NCBI GenBank assembly: GCA_002633005.1
Contig: NMRA01000985.1
Coordinates: 1-28,036 of the forward strand
DNA: 28,036 nucleotides
Direction of reading: 5' to 3'
Source: Phoronis australis
Taxonomy: Eukaryota > Phoronida > Phoronidae
In this document: in pieces, positions 20,551 to 28,036 of the stretch
How positions within the stretch are numbered: position 1 is the stretch's first letter
Layout of the letters: each line of letters opens with the position of its first letter
Made by a program: the position numbers and the translations under genes
The notes under the pieces: generated by a model
Database searches by the model: none
Told to the model about the DNA's origin: nothing
What the model saw: only the letters and a program-made list of their open reading frames with translations

Positions 20551-23500
20551 CCACCTCCTTGTACTGACTGACAACTTCACCCTGGATTTTCGGTGAGAAA
20601 GAAAGCATCTGTCAAAACATAATTCTTGTGATTATTAAACAATGGAAATTGTACAACAAAAAACCTTTCAATTCCTGAATGGTATCTATCTGCAACAGTC
20701 CTATTCCTCAACTATTGTTAATCCATTTATAATTGGGGATCCTCAAACAAATACACCAGTCCTATTCCTGAACTATTGTTAATCCATTGAGGATCCTCAC
20801 ACAAAAAAGCCCTCCCCAAGAAGAGCTCCTGTGTGTGAGCCTTTCATAAATAAGATTTAATTAGGTGCTCATGGGGGTTCTCTTGGACCGCTGTGCTTAC
20901 CTAGCAACATACAAATGAATGGAGAATGTGAGCAAGACGTATGAAGAGCATGTCACAGTTCCAAGGAACAGTGAGTAACAGTGAGAAACGGCTATCTGAA
21001 GGGAAACCAACACATTTCTGCGAAAAAGTCTCTTCGAGGATTTAAGGACGCAAAATCAAATTCACCTGGTACATTCAAAGAACTATAGTCCCTTGGGGAT
21101 TGTCCGTGCAAGGCTTTACATTATGAATCCCAAAGCAATAGCGCCCTCTATAGATAGAACGACACACTTACCCCAGTCATTTTCTTCATGCACCACGGTA
21201 ACTTCTTCCGTTTTTACTTCCTCAACTTTTGGCTTGACTGCTTCTCGTTTCTGAAAAACAGACGTGACAATTTACTGCCGCGCTCAAATGCAGTTTTTAT
21301 CAAAAGGCTAAAAGGCTATAAGTGTTATTACATTCATAGAAAATTTATAGCAAAAGAGGTTAGTGCAAAATCACAAGGATCACTTTGTGAAACTGTTTGA
21401 AATCATGTTTTTGGAATGTGAGCTAGTAGTTCCATTTTGGAATGAAATACAAACATGGCTGTCAAATGTAGTAGGCTCTTAATGAATGATTTTTGATAGT
21501 TGAAAGTTGTTTTGAGTGATACCAACAACAAATTTATTTTAGAGATGTGATTAATTTGAGATTTAATCTGAGCCATAGCTATGAAATGCTTAAATATTGA
21601 CCACAAAACTCCATTGCAAGAGTCCATCCTTTGCAAAAAAAAAATAATTGCAGGCGGTCTGATACACGTTGTATCAGACGTGCGCAGGCCTCGCATGTGG
21701 GCCCATTGCACTGATCACCTGGAAATATTTTTATGCTTTATTAATATATGGTTAAAACCGAGCTGAGGAGCTAGAAACCTGGCTCAAGGCTTTAGCAGTG
21801 TGACCTGGTGGGACTTGAACCCACGACCTCGAGTAAAGAAAGCGGGCACTTATCAACCAGGCCACACTGCCTCCTGTCAAATGTAGTAGGCTATTAATGA
21901 ACTTTTATTAGTCGAGAAAATTGTACTGTTATTCGCATACTCAGGAGATTATTCGAGATTAATTACATGTTAATCCTAGCACAATACTGAACCTATCAAA
22001 TTAAAAAAATGCAGTTGACGTCAAGATATGGTAAAATGTGAAAGAGACGGCTTTTTAGAGACTCGCGTAGATTCACTTTAAATTGATGTCAAGCAGATCT
22101 GTGAAGTGTGAACGTAAGAGTCGATGGTTTTTCTTCCTCGCTTGTGTTGATGTCAAAATTTCTTTTATTTTGTAGAAAGAAATAATTTGCTTTTAAAATC
22201 AGACACACTGTATCAGTCACAACAACCAATTTCCGATGTCGTAAAAGCAATTACTACTTTTCTGGCGAATAAATATCGCCACCTATGCTAGCCAAATTAC
22301 CGAGTTAAGACCTTATAAATGGCATAATGTCAATTCGCTCTAATCTTGATGAGGAACAAGTTGGCCCAGTGCTTGTTGACATGAGGTATTAGTGACCATG
22401 CAAATTACAGACAACTGGTGCTTGACGCTTTTTAATTTATTTCTCAATAGTTCTGTATGCAATCACATAAAGCATCTGTGACCAACTGAAATTAATACAG
22501 AAAGTTAAATTTCATTACATAACATGACGTGGTTACGCATGATAACAATTATTATTAATTGCAGTATTGTATTGTACAACACAAATACCTGATGTTCTAA
22601 CTGCTGTTTTCTGCAGAATGTATCATCACAGCTAGGGTTGGGCTTCATACTCATGGTGGGGAAGAAATCCTGCAGAGAGTTGTAGCCCAAGTAGTGCGAG
22701 ACCTGACCAAACTTTAATAAATATCTGAAATAACAGAAAGTGCATGACTATGTATTTGTTATACACAGCAGCAGGGAGAAATCAATTACTCCCAGAACAT
22801 CTCCAAACAATAAGTAACAGATGCTAGGACAATTTTTGGGAATAAATGGCATTTCTGTAATACACACCAAAAGTATTCGGACCAAATGACATGTCATTCC
22901 CCATCAAAACATCTGNTACAACACAACATGGTTACGCATGATGACAATTATAATTAATTGCAGTATTGTATTGTACAACACAACATGATGTGGTTACGCA
23001 TAATAACAATTATAATTAATTGCAGTATTGTATTGTACAACACAACATGACGTGGTTACGCATGATGACAATTATTATTAATTGCAGTATTGTATTGTAC
23101 AACACAACATGATGTGGTTACGCATAATAACAATTATAATTAATTGCAGTATTGTATTGTACAACATAACATGATGTGGTTACGCATGATAACAATTATA
23201 ATTAATTGCAGTATTGTATTGTACAACACAACATGATGTGGTTACGCATGATAATAATTATAATTAATTGCAGTATTGTATTGTACAACACAAATACCTG
23301 ATTTTCCAACTGCTGTGTTCTGCACAATGTATCATCACAGCTAGGGTTGGGCTTCATACTCATGGTGGGGAAGAAATCCTGCAGAGAGTTGTAGCCCAAG
23401 TAGTGCGAGACCTGACCAAACTTTAATAAATATCTGAAATAACAGAAAGTGCATGACTATGTATTTGTTATACACAGCAGCAGGGAGAAATCAATTACTC

Positions 23501-24653
23501 CCAGAACATCTCCAAACAATAAGTAACAGATGCTAGGACAATTTTTGGGAATAAATGGCATTTCTGTAATACACACCAAAAGTATTCGGACCAAATGACA
23601 TGTCATTCCCCATCAAAACATCTGGGCGAAAGGTGATTGTATTGTCAGAGTGCACTTTCCTAACGGCCGAGAATATGAAGAATTAATGGGCTGGAAAGTC
23701 TGCATGGAGGCTTAGCCATTCTGTAACAACACACGTTTGAGTTACCCTAAATCAGGAGGCTTGATGCAGAGAGTACTTACTTAAGAGTGTTCTGTACCAG
23801 GAAACCTGCTACAATACCCATGGTGGTGGGCAGGCTAGCTGCACACACGCCCTCTCTCTTTAACGTCTTCTCATCCGTTTGTGTGGCAACAACTAAAGGA
23901 GGGGCACACTGGAACAGAGTAAATTGACAGTGTTAATACAGACAGATAGCCTACTTATTAGATTCGTCCATCACGCTCTAAAGCATCATAATGTATTATC
24001 CAGTTTGAAACGTGGCACCTAACAAGTGAATGTTCTGTCTTGTACATGATATACGTGGGGCCTATGGCCATGTGTATATGTCTCAATAAATCATATCAAT
24101 ACAGACATCAGATTTGAATGCCTTTTTGTGGCAATGTTGCAATTTTGTGACATGCCAAAAGTGCGTACAAAATAGAATAGGGGAAGCTCTTCCAATATCC
24201 TACTGTTCTTCTAGTTGGAAAAAAGTTGTTATCCTCTCAACAGCATTTCTTTGCCACCTACAAATGGCAATTACATCGTTTTACTTGAAGGTCTCAATTT
24301 CCAATGGGGATCCTAGATATAAGACAATTTTGAATTCTGCAAACAACAACAAGAACACTATGTGACGGGACTTCTCGAAGACTACATGTTTTTGTCGCCA
24401 TTTATTACAGTGACAGAAGTCAAATATTATAAGTGCCCGACAAATGAGAGCACGTAACCAGCACACCCTGTGATCACTGTGAGAACAATGCATAAATTGC
24501 TGCCAATTGTAAAATGCTTTCCGTAATAAGAGCTGAGCATTTACTCACGGCAAAACACGACGTCTCTCCGGGCACGATAAACTGTATGTGTCCCGAAACG
24601 GCATTTTCACTGACACCAGATTCAAACCAAGTCTGACCAAGCTCGTTACACGC
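17743..24653 (-). CDS. UBA5: UBA5, UFM1-activating E1 enzyme (3' half)
   Basis: Exons in transcript order: 24653-24549, 23908-23781, then one of two duplicate exons (23433-23298 or 22724-22589), 21250-21172, 18752-18637 and 17817-17743 (TGA at 17745-17743). All introns are GT-AG and phases agree. The product matches animal UBA5 from about human residue 194 to the C-terminus. It has the zinc cysteines C-F-A-C and C-D-D-T-x-C, the catalytic cysteine in [10 protein letters not shown], the UFM1-interacting DWGIELVSE and the UFC1-binding tail [15 protein letters not shown]5 adenylates UFM1 with ATP, carries it as a thioester and passes it to UFC1 in the cytosol; this UFMylation pathway mainly serves ER ribosomes. 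The N-terminal ATP-binding exons are not found to 28036 and should lie to the right. It converges on AAMP. Confidence 0.96.
17818..18636. other. Last UBA5 intron
   Basis: Several overlapping open frames occur on both strands between 18075 and 18620, but none resembles a family and none extends the UBA5 frame. Interpreted as intron. Confidence 0.6.
18637..18752 (-). CDS. UBA5: UBA5 exon, UFM1-interacting sequence
   Basis: A 116-bp exon between TTATGTACAG and GTATGC. It encodes [20 protein letters not shown] then [19 protein letters not shown], a close match to the vertebrate GIELVSE...LPEGITVAYT region. In human UBA5 the GIELV segment binds UFM1 and also LC3/GABARAP proteins. Confidence 0.96.
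20519..20549. repeat. (ATT)n microsatellite
   Basis: About ten uninterrupted ATT units in a UBA5 intron. Confidence 0.95.
20697..20799. repeat. Imperfect ~61-bp tandem duplication
   Basis: AGTCCTATTCCTCAACTATT at 20697 recurs at 20758 with one change. Both copies continue to GGATCCTCA, the second with an internal deletion. Confidence 0.85.
21172..21250 (-). CDS. UBA5: UBA5 exon, acidic linker and start of UFM1-interacting motif
   Basis: A 79-bp exon between TGTTTTTCAG and GTAAGT. It encodes [20 protein letters not shown] followed by HEENDW and the first base of Gly. This is the variable charged linker after the adenylation domain. The HEEND-W end matches vertebrate HEDNEWG, and the UFM1-interacting motif continues across the junction. 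Confidence 0.93.
21487..21873 (-). mobile_element. tRNA-headed SINE-like retroposon with long target duplication
   Basis: The 387-bp insert is flanked by 28-bp direct repeats (21459-21486 and 21874-21901) with one mismatch, best read as a target-site duplication. Read on the - strand, it has a tRNA-like head (21870-21795), a body with an internal inverted repeat (GTCTGATAC / GTATCAGAC at 21657-21679), an oligo-T run, and a 3' tail shared with 9083-9225. A tRNA-like head with polymerase III box, plus body and target duplication, is SINE architecture. It lies in a UBA5 intron. The family name is not assigned. Confidence 0.8.
21795..21870 (-). other. tRNA-like SINE head, not a functional tRNA
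   Basis: A 76-base segment has complementary ends (GCAGTGT / ACACTGC) and a perfect T-stem-loop GTGGG-TTCAAGT-CCCAC. Its B-box GGTTCAAGTCC at 21821-21811 fits GGTTCRANNCC. Folding fails as a real tRNA: the end helix extends to about 14 bp, leaving no proper D-arm, and no clean anticodon stem forms. It is the promoter head of the SINE. Confidence 0.7.
21902..22528. other. UBA5 intron segment
   Basis: AT-rich sequence between the SINE and the duplicated exon block. Nothing recognised. Confidence 0.5.
22589..22724 (-). CDS. UBA5: UBA5 duplicated exon, copy A (downstream in the transcript)
   Basis: Same length, phase and splice sites as copy B, located 709 bp away. Its end reads [15 protein letters not shown], keeping the family CRKQQ motif, so it is closer to known UBA5 proteins. 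If spliced after copy B instead of after the catalytic exon, it is read in the wrong frame and meets TAG at its 31st codon. Confidence 0.93.
22917..23237. repeat. 62-bp tandem array between the two exon copies
   Basis: Units begin GTGGTTACGCAT at 22990, 23052, 23114, 23176 and (in the second block) 23238, exactly 62 bp apart. A truncated unit starts near 22928. A single unit precedes copy A at 22529. The unit is the sequence just downstream of each exon donor in the gene's direction, so the array grew from the duplication edge. Confidence 0.95.
23298..23433 (-). CDS. UBA5: UBA5 duplicated exon, copy B (upstream in the transcript)
   Basis: A 136-bp exon with acceptor GTTATTTCAG and donor GTATTT. 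It begins with the last base of a Lys codon and ends in phase 0. It encodes [30 protein letters not shown], then [15 protein letters not shown]. Both cysteines of the second zinc pair are kept. Compared with copy A it has Leu for Phe, Thr for Lys (the family has CRKQQ) and Asn for His near its end. Splice sites and frame are intact. Because 136 is not divisible by three, using both copies would break the frame. Confidence 0.9.
23781..23908 (-). CDS. UBA5: UBA5 exon with the catalytic cysteine
   Basis: A 128-bp exon between CTGTTCCAG and GTAAGT, starting in phase 0 and ending in phase 2. It starts [20 protein letters not shown] and continues [20 protein letters not shown]. It holds the second CxxC cysteine and the active-site cysteine (human Cys250) in GVCAASLP, so the enzyme appears catalytically intact. 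Confidence 0.97.
23909..24548. other. UBA5 intron
   Basis: A 640-bp intron. Open frames on both strands here (24114-24493) have no family resemblance. Confidence 0.6.
24549..24653 (-). CDS. UBA5: UBA5 exon with first zinc cysteine
   Basis: Follows TTGATTGGCAG and ends TTTTGCC before GTGAGT. Its 35 codons, phase 0 at both ends, read [20 protein letters not shown] then [15 protein letters not shown], nearly identical to vertebrate UBA5. The first cysteine of the CxxC zinc pair is here; the second is the first codon of the next exon. The frame stays open upstream of the acceptor, but that part has no family match and follows a good acceptor, so it is intron. Confidence 0.97.
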
Positions 24654-25099
24654 CTGCCAATCAAAGAAAGCAACAGCATTAGGGTCTACAGCAATTCTAC
24701 TGAAATCCAAGTACAGCTATTCTCCCAGCTGAACGAAGTCACAACAAGCTCTGTTGCCAGGGTTTGCAGACGGCAGTCATGTGCACTTATCATACACAGC
24801 TGGCCTTTGAAATCAACTGACCACAATATACATGTTGTCTGGCACAAAGACCCTCATCAGAAAATGTCTATGGATGACACTGAAAATAACTTCCTGTTAG
24901 AGTGCCTATTAGTTACATGTAGCTAGGCTTTACTGAGTGAATGAGATTGGTTGATAAGGGTCTAACAAGCCTCAAAAAATGCCAAGACTGCCCACTGTGT
25001 TGACGACAGATACGGACAGCTGTTAAAGTGAGAATACGAATGGCTTCAGTGGTAAAACAATCTATGACATGTCACTGAAGATACAACACACATCACGAA
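24654..25099. other. UBA5 intron, no exon recognised
   Basis: The exon expected next upstream (vertebrate motif VDNFEARMTIN) was looked for on the - strand and is not here. Open frames at 24588-24926 (+) overlap the real exon on the other strand and are not supported. Confidence 0.5.
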
Positions 25100-25315
25100 T
25101 TTTTGTCCGCCCGGTCGGAAATTGGTCGACGACTAGCCGTCGACCGGTCGGCTAATTTGCCGACCGGCAGCCGCCCGCAGTGCCGACTCATAAGGCGACT
25201 CCCCAGCCGACCCTTCAGCCGACCGGCCATCAGCCGACCGGCCATCAGCCGACCGGCCATCAGCCGACCGGCCATCAGCCGACCGGCCATCAGCCGACCA
25301 GCTGGTCGGCTGCTA
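25100..25315. repeat. GC-rich minisatellite with perfect palindrome
   Basis: Five exact units of CAGCCGACCGGCCAT occupy 25216-25290. They are preceded by related GCCGACCGG-rich sequence and followed by a perfect 22-base palindrome at 25291-25312 (arms CAGCCGACCAG). The block is much richer in GC than its surroundings. Both strands stay open, giving an artificial MAGRL repeat, so the frames are a product of the repeat. Confidence 0.95.
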
Positions 25316-28036
25316 TTTTTAGGCTAGAGTAGCAGTTGCGTAATAGGTTGTCGGCTGATGCCACTTTGCGTGTCGTTGCATATTCGTCTAAGCACTGGGT
25401 CAAATAAATTAACCTAGTTTTACTGTCTCGGTTACATGAGTTCACGTCGGTTGTGTAATACCACTAATTCGAAGGTTGAAGGCAAGCGGTAATAGTAAAC
25501 ATTGGATTATGGACAATGCAACAAGTTTTGGATGAAAAACGTGAAAGTTTTCTTTACATTTGATCTTTAATTTGACTCGTGACGTTAACAAGATGTATTA
25601 GATTGGTTGCTTCCCGGTCAATACAACGCTGTAGTCATTTTGTAAACGCAGCTATTTTTAACAGTCTTCGCCCGCAATTGATTTTGTTTCTGTAACGCCA
25701 AACTGCATCTTTTTGCGTTTTTTTAAGTTAGTCACCGGTCTCCTATCACGCGCTCATGATGATGGATTAGTGAGTGAGTTGTTACACCGCGAAGAGCTCT
25801 CACTCCGGGGATTTCATTTTCATAGTATTGACCCTTGCAGTAAAGAGGCGAAATTCACGGTCCAGTATGCACTAAACCCACGGATTTCGATGGCTCTAAC
25901 TTCGAAATCATATTATGGTTACGATTTCCACGAACTAAGACGGTGACATCACCACTGTTGAGGCTGCAGGCAATTGTAGCTTTGCACATTCCGTTTTCAT
26001 GTATCGGTGATGTTAAAATCCGGGCTAGCAGTTACATGTATACACGTAGTCCCCTATCAGTTGGTCGTTCACGTTGTTCCAAAAATAAATATTTTCTGTC
26101 AACAACATATTGACAAATTATGCAAAATAAAATAATTGTGAACGGGAAGATGTGAATACGTGATGAAGAAGTATTCACTACGCGGCATATGTGCTCGAAC
26201 CTTTGGTAAAGCGATTGCGATGGCAAAAAATGATAGAAAATACACAAAGGTGCACTTTTGAGAAGCAAAGCGTCTGGTGATGTTGATAGCGTATGATCTG
26301 GCCACCTTAGGTAGAATGAGAAGTGGCAACTACAAAATAAAAATAAAAAATAAATAAATCATGCTTGTATATATATCGCCCCCCCCCTCCCCGAGTTTTG
26401 CACATTCTAAGGAGTCGCCACTCGAGATTTGGTTCCATTTCAGTCCTAAAATCGCAGAATAATTCTTCTGTTCTCAGCTGTAAGAAAAAATACTATTTTT
26501 TGAAACGGTGTTTCCAGCATGAAATGAAATGCCAAGTACACGCAGCGTTGTAAGACAGAGACGTTGGCGTTTCCGTATGTCCACAAAAGTGCTTTGAGCA
26601 CTGTGTACAAATTTGTTCATTTTGCTTTTCTACACTGACGACTTTGGTCAACTCGGTGTTTTAAAAAGTACACTTTTGAGGGCATTTTCAAAAATAAGTG
26701 TTTGGTTGATGAATTCAGCGAGTCGGTGTCCACGGGCAGAAAACGGTATCTGCGTAAAGACAGAGTTGCGTTTTCAAAACATTCAGAGCATGAGCTCAAG
26801 GACTACCTGAGACTGGTATTCTTGTCCAATGAATATATAGCTCTTGGAAAACTGTTACTCCGAAGAAATGTGCAAAATACGAACGTCATTTACGGAAGGT
26901 TGTACTAGAAGTGACTTCGTTGCAGTGGAGCAGCCACGGGATAGTAAAAACACTGTGCTGTACACTAGTTAGCTTAATGGAAAGCTGAAGCGAAAACATC
27001 CAGAACACACATTTTCTATTCAGGAATTGAAATCTCTGTAGAATCAAAAACAATTGGCAACCAGGATTCATTGTGTCAGAAAACTTATCACACCAGGAGG
27101 CTACGTGATCACCCATTATGCAATGGTGACAATCCAGTGTGTCTTCTGTGTGAAAACAATCTCAACCTATTGGATTGTTTTAATTCCTGCTTAAGTAAAA
27201 TTTCTGGTTTTGAGATATTTATTTTTAGTCCTGGAGAGTTTCACATGTTTTGCTTGGTTTTAATCTTGCATAGAAAAGATATGTCGTTAAATGTTTCAAA
27301 TTAGGCCTCCCATAAATGTGGGAGAGCAGGTTGTGTAGCATCGTACTAAGTAACTTCTTATATAAATCTAGGTGTTCGTGATTTAGTAATACTATGAAAA
27401 ATGAGTAGTTATGACTATGAAAAATGAGTAGTTGAGGCTTCTTTTGAAATACTGTATCCTTTTTATATGCCTGGTGTAGATGGCTCAGTGTGATATTATG
27501 TAAGCTTTATTATCCTCTATGGCTTAACAACTATATATCTTCATTCATGCCTGTAATAGAGGTACCCCCAGGATAAACAAGCACTTGTATGTTTTTATTC
27601 TAATGAGGCGTGCTTCGAATGTACAATAAGTAATCATACTTTTACAGTGGTTCATAACAATCAGATTCATTAAACCCAGTAAATATTTTTTGCAATTGCC
27701 GATCTGCATATTAGACATTCATATTGCAAGATACCTCATCAGAGTAAAACTTGTTATCTATCATAGTAGAACAAATTATTTTTAGCATTGCCACAAGACG
27801 TTAACAAACGCAGTCAGTGTCTGTAACTGTTGTGTCTACATTGCTGATGAACTTAAGTCGGTCTATTTCCATTTTTATATCACTGATTCATGCCAAAGGT
27901 TTGAAATTGCGCCCCCTTAAGAGTTTTGACTTGCCCTGGCGATCACTAGAATCCGAGGCAATAAACTTATAGAAGTTGTTTTTTAACCAGTGTAATATAG
28001 CTGAAAATTGTGTGCGTTTTCGTTTGCGAGAGTGTT
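25316..28036. other. No gene recognised; probably UBA5 intron or intergenic
   Basis: The missing UBA5 N-terminal exons (glycine-rich VGVGGVGS nucleotide loop, ELANMNRLFF) were looked for on the - strand and not found. Short + frames at 25713-25946, 26702-26908 and 27071-27304 lack recognisable domains. The last has a CxxC pair but no clear family. A 23-bp duplication lies at 27391-27436. Confidence 0.4.
27391..27436. repeat. 23-bp tandem duplication
   Basis: Units 27391-27413 and 27414-27436 start ACTATGAAAAATGAGTAG and differ only in their last three bases. Confidence 0.92.

Larger units (their letters stand above)
18753..21171. other. UBA5 intron with small repeats
   Basis: A 2.4-kb intron. 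Apart from the microsatellite and tandem repeats listed separately, it contains two diverged copies of a roughly 65-bp sequence (about 20274-20338 and 20552-20612, sharing GACTGAC and AGAAAGAAAG-like parts). No gene seen. Confidence 0.5.
22529..23624. repeat. Segmental duplication of a UBA5 exon block, with linking array
   Basis: A block of about 387 bp at 22529-22915 recurs at 23238-23624, offset 709 bp. Each block comprises a 62-bp unit, the 136-bp exon and about 190 bp of upstream intron. The intron part and most of the exon are identical. Differences sit in the last ~30 bp of the exon and in the 62-bp unit. An N at 22916 marks the end of the first block. Confidence 0.95.

Noticed and set aside
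21795-21870. Possible functional tRNA gene on the - strand
   Set aside because: The T-arm and B-box are good, but the terminal helix is too long, the D-arm and anticodon stem do not form, and the segment is the head of a flanked retroposon.
24588-24926. 112-residue + strand frame
   Set aside because: Its first part is the complement of the well-supported UBA5 exon at 24549-24653; the rest shows no family resemblance.
25093-25327. Open frames on both strands encoding MAGRL-type or ISRPA-type repeats
   Set aside because: They result from a 15-bp tandem repeat, whose period is divisible by three and lacks stops. No splice context or family match supports them.
25713-25946. 77-residue + strand frame
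   Set aside because: It shows no domain or conserved motif and no convincing splice partners.
27071-27304. Frame with HPLC...CLLCEN...C resembling the cysteine-rich end of some retrotransposon proteins
   Set aside because: The match is loose, no reverse transcriptase or other domain lies nearby, and no splice or start context supports it.

Overview
This is a nuclear genomic fragment from an animal, most likely an invertebrate. It is AT-rich, has short exons with GT-AG introns, and carries many small repeats and non-autonomous transposons. Two unresolved bases (N at 11805 and 22916) point to a draft assembly. I cannot name the species from sequence alone.

Two conserved protein-coding genes lie tail to tail. 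On the + strand, about 1300-14827, is AAMP (angio-associated migratory cell protein, the animal homologue of the yeast ribosomal-protein chaperone Sqt1). Nine exons in continuous frame encode about 381 residues, covering the end of the acidic N-terminus, the whole WD40 propeller and the stop codon. The first exon or exons are not found and probably lie left of the window. On the - strand, from 24653 down to 17743, is the 3' half of UBA5, the E1 enzyme that activates the ubiquitin-like protein UFM1. Its exons correspond to human residues from about 194 to the C-terminus: zinc-binding cysteines, catalytic cysteine, UFM1-interacting motif and UFC1-binding tail. The exons for the first ~193 residues are not seen to 28036. 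The stop codons are about 2.9 kb apart.

The most notable feature is a local duplication in UBA5. The 136-bp exon that carries the second pair of zinc cysteines is present twice, 709 bp apart, each copy with intact splice sites. Either copy fits the frame, but both together would bring an early stop. The copies are identical over about 295 bp of exon and intron but differ at four positions in the last ~30 bp of the exon. A 62-bp tandem array joins them, and an N sits exactly at the junction.

Layout: 1-1299, upstream flank of AAMP; 2072-4486, a 2.4-kb TIR element in AAMP intron 1; 6610-6883, a 67-bp tandem array that duplicates the exon-3 splice donor; 9545-11037, a related TIR element in intron 6; 12011-12605, a TTAA-flanked piggyBac-type MITE in intron 7; 13818-14131, a perfect 85-bp inverted repeat in intron 8; 14240-14379, a 28-bp array; 14871-15052, a 14-bp array just after the AAMP stop; 17743-24653, UBA5, with a tRNA-headed SINE insertion at 21487-21873 in an intron; 25100-25315, a GC-rich block with a 15-bp array and a perfect palindrome; 25.3-28.0 kb, no gene recognised.

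The two genes act in separate processes (ribosome assembly or cell migration, and UFMylation). Nothing here indicates joint regulation beyond their convergent arrangement.
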